Under the pieces are notes generated by a model, which did not search any database, was not told where the DNA came from, and was given only the letters and a program-made list of their open reading frames with translations. A program made the translations under genes and the position numbers. Of a DNA stretch of 64,000 bases, positions 7,424 to 15,660 are shown piece by piece. Each line of letters starts with the position of its first letter. Within the stretch, counting starts at the first letter, position 1. Origin of the DNA: Croceivirga sp009797885 (GTDB lineage: Bacteria > Bacteroidota > Bacteroidia > Flavobacteriales > Flavobacteriaceae); NCBI GenBank assembly GCA_045866215.1, contig AP035880.1, positions 930,001 to 994,000 on the forward strand, read 5' to 3'.

Positions 7424-9397
7424 TTAGGAGAGTACCCTATTGAGCTTTTCGTTGAGAAGCTTGTTCAATTGAAGGTAATTCATAATTTCTTCCAATACCT
7501 CCGCATTGTGTTCCATAGAGTCCTGGGTATTTTTTTGCAACAAGGATATTCTGTTCTTGATTAAGTTGCACCGCAAAGTCAATATGGTTTCACTTACCAA
7601 CTGCGCTATACCATAATCCTTTGGTTTTGGGTAAATATCCTTACTTTCCCAATTGTGCAATACATATTTCTCCTCTTCCATTAAAATTGAAGAGACTTCA
7701 TTGCCTATTTCTTGATCCAAACTGGAAATAAAGGTACTTATGGAAAAATCCTTTTCCTCATTCAGTTTTTGTACCAAACCATAATACACATCCCTAAATC
7801 GTTCATTGGAAAGTTCAATTTCATCTTCCTGTAAATCCAGATACACCTTCTCATAGACTTTGGCTTCTATTGTTTCGGGCTCCAAAACCAAATCCCCTTC
7901 TTCGTTTTCCTTCAATACCAAGTCCTCAAACTCCTGTTTCTGGTTTCCATAAAGCAGTAGAATCTCAATGATTTTTCGTTCCAGTTCATTTTGAACATCT
8001 ACCTTTTCAACGGACCGTTCGTTTTTAACGACTTCAAAGGATTTCGGTTCCTGCCTAAGTTTTTTGCCGGCATCCGCAATCCCTTTCTTGTTGATCTGTG
8101 CCAGGGTGTTATACAGCACCTCTTCGGAAACCTGCATGATTTTGGCACACTCCTGTATATAGATCTCCTGCTTTATCCGGTCCGGAATCTTTGAAATACT
8201 GTTGACAATATCCCTTACCGTATCGGCACGTTTAATGGGATCATTAGCGGCCTCCTCGGCCAACAGTGATGTTTTAAATTGAATAAAATCCTTGGAATTT
8301 GATTCCAAGTACAATACCACATCTTCATACGCATGATGTCTGGTGAAACTATCCGGATCCTCACCTTCCGGAAAGGAACAGACCTTTACGTTCATGCCCT
8401 GTTCCAAGATCAGGTCTATCCCACGAAGGGAAGCCCGGAGTCCTGCAGCATCCCCATCAAAAAGAACGGTAATGTTCTTTGTAAGCCTGTTGATCAATCG
8501 AATTTGCTCCGGAGTAAGTGCCGTTCCACTGGAAGCCACTACATTTTCTATGCCGGATTGGTACATTTGAATAACATCGGTATACCCTTCAACCAAATAA
8601 CAATTGTCTTCCTTGGCTATGGCTTGTTTTGCAAAATAAATGCCGTAAAGCACTTTACTTTTATGGTATATTTCACTCTCTGGGGAATTCAGGTATTTCG
8701 CCGCCTTTTTATCATTACCGAGAATCCTTCCCCCAAATCCCAATACACGTCCGCTCATGGAGTGGATGGGAAAGAGTACCCTTCCTTTAAAACGATCGAA
8801 GGTTTTTGGTGCTTTTCCCGCTTGTTCCTTCACAATGGTCAAACCGGTCTTCTCCAAAAACTCCAATTGATATCCTTTGTCCAACGCATCTTTGGTAAAG
8901 GCTTCCCATTGGTCCAAACCATAGCCCAATCCAAACTTTTTTATGGTCCCGTCCAAAAAGCCACGCTCTTTAAAATAACTGAGACCAATGGCCTTGCCTT
9001 GCTCGGTTTCCCACAATGTCCTTACAAAATAATCCTGGGCATACTCGGAGACCAAGTACATACTCTCCCGTTCGTTGGCCTGCTCCTTTTGCTCATCCGT
9101 TTGTTGGGTCTCCTCAACTTCTATATTGTATTTTTTGGCCAAATACCTGATGGCTTCCGGATAGCTAAAATGCTCATGCTCCATTAAGAAAGCGACCACA
9201 TTTCCTCCCTTACCACTACTAAAGTCCTTCCAAATCTGTTTCACGGGGGAAACCATAAAACTTGGGGTTCGCTCATCCGAGAAGGGGCTTAATCCCTTGA
9301 AATTGGAGCCGGATTTTTTCAACTGTACAAAATCACCTATGACCTCCTCTACCCGTGCCGTTTCATATACTTGATCTATGGTGGTCTTTGAAATCAT
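7424..9397 (-). CDS. dnaG: DNA primase DnaG with a degenerate zinc-binding domain
   Basis: A 657-residue primase that makes RNA primers at the replication fork. Residues 1-95 are the CHC2-like N-terminal domain, but the four metal ligands are gone: LSPFSDERTPSF has Ser37 and Ser40 where Cys and His are expected, and WKDFSSGKGG has Asp58 and Ser61 for the two Cys. The catalytic core is intact: VLGFGGR, toprim Glu in LVEGYTDVI and the acidic VLFDGDAAG. The C-terminal part (about 430-657) is the helicase-binding region. The same loss probably occurs in other flavobacterial primases (from memory). Confidence 0.95.
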   Translation of the reverse strand: MISKTTIDQVYETARVEEVIGDFVQLKKSGSNFKGLSPFSDERTPSFMVSPVKQIWKDFSSGKGGNVVAFLMEHEHFSYPEAIRYLAKKYNIEVEETQQTDEQKEQANERESMYLVSEYAQDYFVRTLWETEQGKAIGLSYFKERGFLDGTIKKFGLGYGLDQWEAFTKDALDKGYQLEFLEKTGLTIVKEQAGKAPKTFDRFKGRVLFPIHSMSGRVLGFGGRILGNDKKAAKYLNSPESEIYHKSKVLYGIYFAKQAIAKEDNCYLVEGYTDVIQMYQSGIENVVASSGTALTPEQIRLINRLTKNITVLFDGDAAGLRASLRGIDLILEQGMNVKVCSFPEGEDPDSFTRHHAYEDVVLYLESNSKDFIQFKTSLLAEEAANDPIKRADTVRDIVNSISKIPDRIKQEIYIQECAKIMQVSEEVLYNTLAQINKKGIADAGKKLRQEPKSFEVVKNERSVEKVDVQNELERKIIEILLLYGNQKQEFEDLVLKENEEGDLVLEPETIEAKVYEKVYLDLQEDEIELSNERFRDVYYGLVQKLNEEKDFSISTFISSLDQEIGNEVSSILMEEEKYVLHNWESKDIYPKPKDYGIAQLVSETILTLRCNLIKNRISLLQKNTQDSMEHNAEVLEEIMNYLQLNKLLNEKLNRVLS

Positions 9398-9451
9398 TGG
9401 ACTATCTTATAAACTTGAAGGTCTTAAAACCTAAATTTGTGGTTAAACCTT

Positions 9452-9459
9452 CAAATTTA
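9452..9459 (-). promoter_or_regulatory. Promoter -7 box for dnaG
   Basis: The minus strand reads TAAATTTG, a match to TAnnTTTG, about 55 bases upstream of the dnaG ATG. No clear -33 element is visible. Confidence 0.4.
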
Positions 9460-9467
9460 TCATAAAA

Positions 9468-9707
9468 ATGATTCTTTTCTTTGGTACACGCCCGGGAAAA
9501 AAGATGGAACGGCAACTTCACGGTGTTTCCTGTTCCCATTGCAACCAAATGGGTACATTGACACTGGTTTCACGCCCCAACTATTTCCACCTGTTCTGGT
9601 TGCCCCTATTTACCATACAGACGTCCCGCTATGCGGAATGCTCCCATTGCAAACGTGTGTACCATGAAGACGAATTTACAGCGGAAATGAAGCGATCGGC
9701 ATCCTGA
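9468..9707 (+). CDS. Small double zinc-ribbon protein
   Basis: A 79-residue protein beginning MILFFGTRPGKK with two Cys pairs, CSHC (about residues 22-25) and CSHC (about 58-61), separated by a hydrophobic stretch (PNYFHLFWLPLFTI). This is the pattern of the short zinc-ribbon family found in many bacteria, with an N-terminal FGTRPGKK motif. Function unknown; it probably binds one zinc. It is divergent from dnaG and convergent with the outer-membrane gene at 9725. Confidence 0.8.
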   Translation: MILFFGTRPGKKMERQLHGVSCSHCNQMGTLTLVSRPNYFHLFWLPLFTIQTSRYAECSHCKRVYHEDEFTAEMKRSAS

Positions 9708-9724
9708 AAAGTCCGGTTGGTTTC

Positions 9725-10807
9725 TCAATCCAAATCAAAACGCAGTCCCAAGGAAATGTTCCTTTGGTCCACCTCTGCATTTCTAAAAATGGGGTTCAAA
9801 TCGTATTTTAGATAAAGTGAGGTATTGCCAAAACCGGCATATGCACTTAGTCCATATATTAAATTGCTGGTGTTGTAACCGCGTTTGAACTTCTCTTTGA
9901 CGTCTTCCCCATCCCTGCTGTACTTTAGTTTTTGCCTGGTCCCTATATTGAACCCTCCATATCCCCCAATGCCCATTCTAAACTGTCTCCTGAGCGAATA
10001 CCGTATTTTTTCCTCAGTCTCATAAAGCCTGGAAGGGCCAAATTCAAAATGAACGGGAAAAACCAAATTATCCATGCGCAATTTGGATTTGTCCAGTTCC
10101 ACATCAAACTCCTGGAGTTCCGTTTGGTCCCCATTCTGTACAAAATATTGATTACCGTCTGGCTTTAGGCCATTAAATTGAAATGACAATCCATAGTTAA
10201 GACGAAGCCAGTTGGAATTTCTGAATACCCTTGTCCGCCATTGGAAACCCATTTCAAAAAACCGACTCCCACCAATTTTATACGGGGAATCATCCAAGGA
10301 CTGTCCTTCAATCAATGCATTGTTAAAACCTATCGCAAAAACAAAATCCGAGTATGTTCTACGATCGTATTTAACAGGTCTGTCCCAATCCTTGTCCTTA
10401 AAACGAATTCCCAAAATTCGATAATCCTCATCATTACCACCGGTGAAATCTATGATCATGGTGTTTTCCCCTTCTAAAATGGAATCATCCGTTAGCTCTT
10501 GATTTCTTTCCAAAAGGGCAATCCTGTTGTTAATAATGGCCAGTCTGTTCTCAATGTTCAGCGCCCTTTTTCGTGCGGCTTCCTCCTTAAGTATTTGGGC
10601 CTCATTTTCGGTAATAAGACCTTTCTCCAAACGTTCGTGAATGGCTTTGACCTCTTCCTTCAAAGCTTTCTTTTCTTGTTTGGAAACCTCTTCCTTTTGG
10701 CGCTCCAATACCCGGATTTTCTTTTGAACGGAACTGTCTTGTGCATAAGCGTTCGAGATCGATGAAGCAATAAAAAGTAATAATAAGAATACAGTAATTT
10801 TTTTCAT
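9725..10807 (-). CDS. Outer-membrane beta-barrel protein with N-terminal coiled coil
   Basis: A 360-residue protein with signal peptide (VFLLLLFIASSISNAYA). Residues about 28-100 are strongly charged and helical, consistent with a coiled coil (LERQKEEVSKQEKKALKEEV, then AARKRALNIENRLAI). Residues about 130-360 show alternating aromatic and polar strands ending in SLGLRFDLD, typical of an outer-membrane barrel. It is the last gene of a run with an ECF sigma factor and a membrane-anchored protein, and may be their target. No enzymatic motif is seen. Confidence 0.75.
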   Translation of the reverse strand: MKKITVFLLLLFIASSISNAYAQDSSVQKKIRVLERQKEEVSKQEKKALKEEVKAIHERLEKGLITENEAQILKEEAARKRALNIENRLAIINNRIALLERNQELTDDSILEGENTMIIDFTGGNDEDYRILGIRFKDKDWDRPVKYDRRTYSDFVFAIGFNNALIEGQSLDDSPYKIGGSRFFEMGFQWRTRVFRNSNWLRLNYGLSFQFNGLKPDGNQYFVQNGDQTELQEFDVELDKSKLRMDNLVFPVHFEFGPSRLYETEEKIRYSLRRQFRMGIGGYGGFNIGTRQKLKYSRDGEDVKEKFKRGYNTSNLIYGLSAYAGFGNTSLYLKYDLNPIFRNAEVDQRNISLGLRFDLD

Positions 10808-10840
10808 GATTGTTTTTTGATTTTGGTCCGCCCTTGAACA

Positions 10841-10860
10841 GCCCCTCGTTACCGAGGGGC
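10841..10860. terminator. Perfect GC-rich hairpin between the membrane protein gene and the barrel gene
   Basis: GCCCCTCG (10841-10848) and CGAGGGGC (10853-10860) form an 8-bp stem with a TTAC loop. There is no T run after it on either strand, so it may be a processing or partial-termination site in the leader of the barrel gene rather than a true terminator. Confidence 0.4.
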
Positions 10861-10890
10861 ATGAATAAGGATTGGTTTGATTGATGAATA

Positions 10891-11634
10891 TTAATTATTA
10901 CGATCGGCCACTGCCGTGCGTAGCTTAAAGAAACCTTCCCTTAGTTTTATGAACAATGGATTGCGGGCATCATCATACAGCTCCATCTCCACTTCATTTA
11001 AAAGTGCCACAGCATCCACCTTTCCATCTTCTTTAAAAACTTTGGTGGCCAAAAGTTCTCTCTGTGCGACCATGAGCAATGAATCTATCTCCGCATCGGA
11101 AACGGTAATGGCGTTATTTTCCATATCGTTTACCTGGGCCAGTACTTCTTCCAGTTTATCCTCGATGATTTTATCTTTTAAGGGCACTTCCAGGACCTTC
11201 TCCTGTGGAGTTTCTTTTAGTGCGACCAATTCATCCGTTGTGTTTTGGTTCTGATGCGTTATTTCCTTAATTGCCATTCCCGATTCCGGGACCTCACTTT
11301 CAATAGCTGCCCTTTCTTCCCCCACGGAGACAATGGCCTTATTTTCCAGGGGTGTTCCAAGTTGGTTTTCACTGTCGTTAACCGTGGCATTTTTCCCTTC
11401 CACCAAAACACTGTTCCCACTGCCCTCCAAAGGGTCCTCCTTATTGATTAAAACTCCCAGGGACAATACAACCAAAGCTGCAAAGCCCGCGGCCACCATC
11501 CACCAGTATGTTTTATTTGCCGATTTCCTGGTTTCCGTACCCAAACCCTCGGAAATCCTATCCCATGCCCTGGGCGAAGGCGTAATTTCCCGCTTCTCCA
11601 ATTTTTGTTTTATATGTTTTTCCAACTTATCCAT
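10891..11634 (-). CDS. Single-pass membrane protein, likely anti-sigma factor
   Basis: A 247-residue protein. The cytoplasmic N-terminus (MDKLEKHIKQKLEKREITPS, residues 1-20, then a WDRI segment) is followed by one membrane helix at about residues 43-63 (YWWMVAAGFAALVVLSLGVL). The rest is an acidic periplasmic part with helices near the C-terminus. It begins 7 bases after the ECF sigma gene. The layout of a short cytoplasmic domain plus one TM next to an ECF sigma factor is that of an anti-sigma factor, though no zinc-binding HxxxCxxC motif is present. Function is inferred from context. Confidence 0.65.
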   Translation of the reverse strand: MDKLEKHIKQKLEKREITPSPRAWDRISEGLGTETRKSANKTYWWMVAAGFAALVVLSLGVLINKEDPLEGSGNSVLVEGKNATVNDSENQLGTPLENKAIVSVGEERAAIESEVPESGMAIKEITHQNQNTTDELVALKETPQEKVLEVPLKDKIIEDKLEEVLAQVNDMENNAITVSDAEIDSLLMVAQRELLATKVFKEDGKVDAVALLNEVEMELYDDARNPLFIKLREGFFKLRTAVADRNN

Positions 11635-11641
11635 GTCTGTA

Positions 11642-12214
11642 CTATTTGTTCTTGGACCGTAATTGGGTCGATAATCCTTTTAATTTTAAGTTTTCCTGTA
11701 ACAGTTTCCTTGCCTTAAACAATTGGGATTTGGACGTTCCTTCCGAAATGTTCAGCATGTCCGCTATTTCATGGTGTTTGTATCCTTCAACGGCATAGAG
11801 CACAAAAACCATTTTATATCCTTCGGGCAATGCATCTATCAACCTTTGAATGTATTCCACGTCCATTAAGGATGCATCTGAATGGGAATCCATTTGATTC
11901 AAATCCACCATCTCATCATCATACACCACAAATTGCCGTTTTCTTAGGTGGGAGATACTTTCCCTCACCATAATCTTTCGAATCCAGCCCTCAAAACTGC
12001 CCCGGTGCTCAAAAGCATCGAGATTTTTAAAAGCTTTTACAAATCCGTTCACCATAACATCTTCGGCGTAATGCAAATCTTTGATATACTGACGGCAAAC
12101 ACTTAGCATTTTGGGGGCAAACCTATCATAAATGGTTTTTTGCGCCCCTTGACTCCCCGCAATGGCCCGTTTTATCAATTGCTTTTCATTACTATAAAAA
12201 GAGATGACTTTCAA
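11642..12214 (-). CDS. ECF-type RNA polymerase sigma factor
   Basis: A 190-residue sigma-70 family protein. Region 2 is at about residues 25-95 (YDRFAPKMLSVCRQYIKD, then DAEDVM-like YAEDVMVNGF and FEGWIRKIMVRE). Region 4 is at about 125-180 (LPEGYKMVFVLYAVEGYKHHEIADML as two stretches, ending in an HTH with GTSKSQLFKARK). No in-frame ATG exists upstream before a stop, so translation appears to begin at TTG (12214) or at a later TTG near residue 13. It heads an operon with the membrane protein and probably the barrel gene. Confidence 0.9.
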   Translation of the reverse strand: MKVISFYSNEKQLIKRAIAGSQGAQKTIYDRFAPKMLSVCRQYIKDLHYAEDVMVNGFVKAFKNLDAFEHRGSFEGWIRKIMVRESISHLRKRQFVVYDDEMVDLNQMDSHSDASLMDVEYIQRLIDALPEGYKMVFVLYAVEGYKHHEIADMLNISEGTSKSQLFKARKLLQENLKLKGLSTQLRSKNK

Positions 12215-12286
12215 TGGTTCTCGATTTGTCTTCTATTAGTACAGACGTCAGTAGTTTATAAACGGTTGCCCAAATTCCAAAAAAAA

Positions 12287-13270
12287 CTACTTTTTTCGGT
12301 CAACAACGTAGTTTACCATAAGGGTAAGCGCTGCTTTGTAATCCGAATTTGGGTAGTTGTTGAGGATTTCCAAAGCTTCATCCTTAAATTCCATCATTTT
12401 GGAAACCGCATAATCCAGCCCTCCCATTTCCTTGACGTAGGCAATCACTTCTTTGACCCGTTTTTTGTCCTTATTGTGATTTTTAATGGAATTGATGAGC
12501 CACTTTTTATTCGCTTTATCGCTTTGATTTAAGGCATAAATCAAAGGAAGGGTCATTTTCTGTTCTTTAATGTCTATTCCGGTAGGTTTACCTATTTGCT
12601 CGGTCCCATAATCAAATAGGTCGTCCTTTATCTGGAATGCCATGCCGCATAATTCACCAAACTTCCTAAAGATCTCCACTTCTTCGGAATGAGGTCTTAC
12701 GGAAGCGGCACCCATGCTACAGCAAGCGGCGATCAATGTCGCCGTCTTCTGTCTTATGATATCATAGTAGACTTCCTCTGTGATATCCAAAAGCCGGGCC
12801 TTTTCAATTTGTAAGAGCTCCCCTTCGCTCATGGATTTAACCGAATCCGATATGATTTGAAGTAGGTCATAATCCCCTTTTTCCAGGGAAACCAACAGCC
12901 CTTTTGAAAAGAGGTAATCCCCAACCAAAACCGCAATTTTATTTTTCCATAGGGCATTTATTGAAAAAAACCCGCGACGCTTATAGCTTTCGTCCACCAC
13001 ATCATCATGTACCAAACTGGCCGTGTGTATCAACTCTATAATGGAAGCGCCCGTATAGGTCCGTTCTGCGACCTCGCCATGGTTCAGCATTTTTGCCGTT
13101 AGAAAAACGAACATGGGACGCATCTGTTTCCCCTTTCTGTTTACAATATAATAGGTAATACGATTGAGCAAGGCCACTTTGGAAGACATGGACTCATAAA
13201 ACTTTTGTTCAAAAAGTTCCATTTCCCGTTCTATAGGCTCCCGTATTTGTGAAACGATTTTCCGAGGCAC
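12287..13270 (-). CDS. Polyprenyl (all-trans) diphosphate synthase
   Basis: A 327-residue prenyl chain elongase of the IspB/IspA family, making long-chain isoprenyl diphosphate for menaquinone. The first aspartate-rich motif is VHDDVVDESYKRRG and the second FQIKDDLFDY. Also visible are GKQMRPMFV and the KTATLIAACC segment. The length and the lack of bulky residues directly before the first Asp motif fit a long-chain (C30-C40) product, but the exact length cannot be read. It is a single gene, divergent from nothing obvious. Confidence 0.9.
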   Translation of the reverse strand: MPRKIVSQIREPIEREMELFEQKFYESMSSKVALLNRITYYIVNRKGKQMRPMFVFLTAKMLNHGEVAERTYTGASIIELIHTASLVHDDVVDESYKRRGFFSINALWKNKIAVLVGDYLFSKGLLVSLEKGDYDLLQIISDSVKSMSEGELLQIEKARLLDITEEVYYDIIRQKTATLIAACCSMGAASVRPHSEEVEIFRKFGELCGMAFQIKDDLFDYGTEQIGKPTGIDIKEQKMTLPLIYALNQSDKANKKWLINSIKNHNKDKKRVKEVIAYVKEMGGLDYAVSKMMEFKDEALEILNNYPNSDYKAALTLMVNYVVDRKK

Positions 13271-13376
13271 GTACTACTATATTTTACACAGAAAATCAAA
13301 AGTATGGAAAAGCCGAATGTTTTATGGGCATTATGCATAGATTTCGACTTTTGATGGAAAACCATGGATAATACGT

Positions 13377-13391
13377 AAAAGCAAAGCTTTT
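13377..13391 (-). terminator. Possible weak terminator after rlmN
   Basis: AAAAGC/GCTTTT form a 6-bp stem with a 3-base loop right after the rlmN stop, reading into TTTT on the minus strand. The stem is short and AT-rich. Confidence 0.3.
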
Positions 13392-13395
13392 AAAC

Positions 13396-14436
13396 TTAGC
13401 CTTTATTGGCCAATTGGCCACAGGCGGCATCAATATCCTTTCCCCTTGATCTTCTTATGGTGACCGTAATATGATTTTTCTCCAAAGTATGCACATATCG
13501 TTGAATGGCTTCTTCGGATGCTTGGGAAAACTCCCCATCATCAATAGGGTTATACTCAATAAGATTGACTTTTGAAGGTGCAAAACGACAAAACTTCACC
13601 AAAGCATCAACATCTTTTTGGGTATCGTTGATACCTTCCCAAACTACATACTCATAGGTAATCCTCTTTTTTGTCTTTTGGTACCAGTACTGTAGGGACT
13701 CCCTTAAATCCGAAAGTGGAAAAGTGGCATTAAAGGGCATAATGGAAGTGCGTAGTTCATCAATGGCGGAATGTAAGGAGACCGCCAAATTAAATTTCAC
13801 CCCTTCGTCGGCCATTTTTTTAATCATCTTTGGAACACCAGAGGTGGAAACCGTAATCCTTTTTGGGGACATTCCAAGACCGTCCGGGGAGGTAATCTTA
13901 TCAATGGCCTTCAATACATTGTTGTAATTCATTAAAGGTTCCCCCATCCCCATAAAAACAATATTGCTCAAAGGCCTATCAAAATACAATTTGCTTTGAT
14001 TGTCAATAGCGACCACTTGATCATAGATTTCATCCGGGTTAAGGTTTCGCATACGCTTTAAACGTGCGGTGGCACAAAATCTACAATCCAAACTACAGCC
14101 TACTTGACTGGAAACACAGGCCGTTGTCCTTGTATCGGTTGGAATAAGGACCGATTCCACCACCAAATCGTCATGCAACTGTACGGCGTTCTTAATGGTA
14201 CCATCATTGCTTCGTTGCATCTGGTCCACCCGAATATGATTGATAACGAAATGGTCCTCTAACATTTGCCGGGTTTCCTTGGAGAGATTGGTCATTCCAT
14301 CAAAAGAATGGGCCGATTTTTGCCACAGCCATTCGTATACCTGATTTCCCCGAAATGCCTTATCCCCTTTTGAAACAAAGAAATGCCGTAGCTGTTCCCT
14401 GGTCAATGCTCGTATATCTTTTTTGGTTTCTGGCAT
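13396..14436 (-). CDS. rlmN: 23S rRNA/tRNA adenine-C2 methyltransferase RlmN
   Basis: A 346-residue radical-SAM enzyme methylating A2503 of 23S rRNA and A37 of some tRNAs. The iron-sulfur motif is CSLDCRFC (Cx3Cx2C). Also visible are the GMGEPLMNY segment, a catalytic Cys in DIDAACGQL near the C-terminus and the second Cys in ACVSSQVG. The frame also has an ATG at 14472, but that lies inside the terminator hairpin of queA and upstream of a -7 box at 14442-14449. The start MPETKKDIRAL at 14436 is therefore preferred. Confidence 0.95.
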   Translation of the reverse strand: MPETKKDIRALTREQLRHFFVSKGDKAFRGNQVYEWLWQKSAHSFDGMTNLSKETRQMLEDHFVINHIRVDQMQRSNDGTIKNAVQLHDDLVVESVLIPTDTRTTACVSSQVGCSLDCRFCATARLKRMRNLNPDEIYDQVVAIDNQSKLYFDRPLSNIVFMGMGEPLMNYNNVLKAIDKITSPDGLGMSPKRITVSTSGVPKMIKKMADEGVKFNLAVSLHSAIDELRTSIMPFNATFPLSDLRESLQYWYQKTKKRITYEYVVWEGINDTQKDVDALVKFCRFAPSKVNLIEYNPIDDGEFSQASEEAIQRYVHTLEKNHITVTIRRSRGKDIDAACGQLANKG

Positions 14437-14441
14437 AGGGG

Positions 14442-14449
14442 CAAAGTTA
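14442..14449 (-). promoter_or_regulatory. Promoter -7 box for rlmN, possibly leaderless
   Basis: The minus strand reads TAACTTTG, matching TAnnTTTG. It ends only 6 bases before the preferred ATG (14436), so the transcript may begin at or next to the start codon. Confidence 0.45.
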
Positions 14450-14455
14450 GAAAAG

Positions 14456-14484
14456 AAAAATCCCGATCGCATATCGGGATTTTT
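14456..14484. terminator. Strong intrinsic terminator after queA
   Basis: AAAAATCCCGAT (14456-14467) and ATCGGGATTTTT (14473-14484) form a 12-bp stem with a CGCAT loop and flanking A and T runs. It ends the queA transcript and insulates rlmN. Confidence 0.85.
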
Positions 14485-14529
14485 TTACTGTCCGGTTCAC
14501 AATTGCACTGGAAACCATGGTGTTTTATC

Positions 14530-15579
14530 TTATAGGATCAACATGGCATCGCCATAGGAATAAAAGCGGTATTGCTCCAAAATGGCCTGTTTGTAGGCTT
14601 TCTTCATTAAATCGTGCCCAACAAAAGCCGAAATCATCATCAATAAAGTCGACTTTGGCAAATGGAAATTGGTGATCATACAATCGGCAATACTAAAATC
14701 GTACGGAGGGAAAATAAACTTATTGGTCCACCCTTCAAAGGTATTTAAAGTGCGTTCTGAGGAAACTGCGCTCTCCAATCCACGCATTACGGTTGTCCCT
14801 ACGGCACAAACCTTATTTTTATTGGCCTTGGCGCTATTTACAACCTCAGTGGCCTTCTCATCGATAACCAATTCCTCACTGTCCATTTTGTGCTTGGAAA
14901 GGTCTTCTACCTCAACCGGATTAAAAGTACCCAAACCTACATGCAAGGTTACCTCAGCAAAATCCACACCTTTGATCTCCAATCGTTTCAATAGGTGCTT
15001 GGAAAAGTGAAGGCCTGCGGTTGGAGCAGCAACGGCACCCTCATGTTTGGCATATATGGTCTGGTAGCGCTCCTCATCCTCTGGGGTAACCTCCCTTTTG
15101 ATGTACTTGGGCAGCGGGGTTTCCCCAAGCTCGCGCAGTTTTCTCCTGAAGTCGGTGTAGGAACCATCATAGAGAAAACGTAGGGTCCTCCCACGGGAGG
15201 TGGTATTATCTATAACCTCGGCCACCAAACTTTCATCGTCCCCAAAGTAGAGCTTGTTGCCTATCCTTATTTTACGGGCCGGATCAACCAACACATCCCA
15301 AAGTCTTTGTTCATCATTCAATTCGCGTAACAAGAATACTTCAATCCGCGCCCCGGTCTTTTCCTTATTTCCATAAAGTCTCGCAGGAAATACCTTGGTA
15401 TTGTTCAGGACCATAACGTCCCCCTCATCAAAATACTCGATAAGGTCCTTGAACATTTTATGTTCAATTTTCCCGGTTTCCCTATGGATAACCATTAATC
15501 TGGATTCATCTCTATTTTCTGCTGGATACTCAGCCAAAAGCTCCTTGGGGAGCTCAAAATTGAAGTTGGACAATTTCAT
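14530..15579 (-). CDS. queA: S-adenosylmethionine:tRNA ribosyltransferase-isomerase QueA
   Basis: A 349-residue enzyme that transfers the ribosyl part of SAM to preQ1-modified tRNA in queuosine synthesis. Family motifs: FNFELPKELLAEYPAE at the N-terminus, NNTKVFPARLYG, AAPTAGLHFS, THVGLGTF-like VTLHVGLGTFNPV and the ending FYSYGDAMLI. It is full length. It has its own promoter at 15609-15640 and a terminator after it, so it appears monocistronic. Confidence 0.95.
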   Translation of the reverse strand: MKLSNFNFELPKELLAEYPAENRDESRLMVIHRETGKIEHKMFKDLIEYFDEGDVMVLNNTKVFPARLYGNKEKTGARIEVFLLRELNDEQRLWDVLVDPARKIRIGNKLYFGDDESLVAEVIDNTTSRGRTLRFLYDGSYTDFRRKLRELGETPLPKYIKREVTPEDEERYQTIYAKHEGAVAAPTAGLHFSKHLLKRLEIKGVDFAEVTLHVGLGTFNPVEVEDLSKHKMDSEELVIDEKATEVVNSAKANKNKVCAVGTTVMRGLESAVSSERTLNTFEGWTNKFIFPPYDFSIADCMITNFHLPKSTLLMMISAFVGHDLMKKAYKQAILEQYRFYSYGDAMLIL

Positions 15580-15608
15580 CTTATCGAATGATTTTTTTTT
15601 AAGGAGCG

Positions 15609-15640
15609 CAAATATACAATCTGGCCTAAGGCGTTGTCAA
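15609..15640 (-). promoter_or_regulatory. Promoter for queA
   Basis: On the minus strand a TTG (15640-15638) is followed after 21 bases by TATATTTG (15616-15609), matching the Bacteroidota -33/-7 arrangement. The ATG lies 30 bases downstream. Confidence 0.55.
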
Positions 15641-15660
15641 GTAAAACCCGTATTAATTCC

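Noticed and set aside
8333..9187. A 284-residue plus-strand frame inside dnaG
   Set aside because: It is a shadow of dnaG with no domain pattern. Long antisense frames are expected from the codon usage.
14472..14472. Longer rlmN start
   Set aside because: The ATG lies inside the queA terminator hairpin and upstream of a -7 box, so it is unlikely to be translated.
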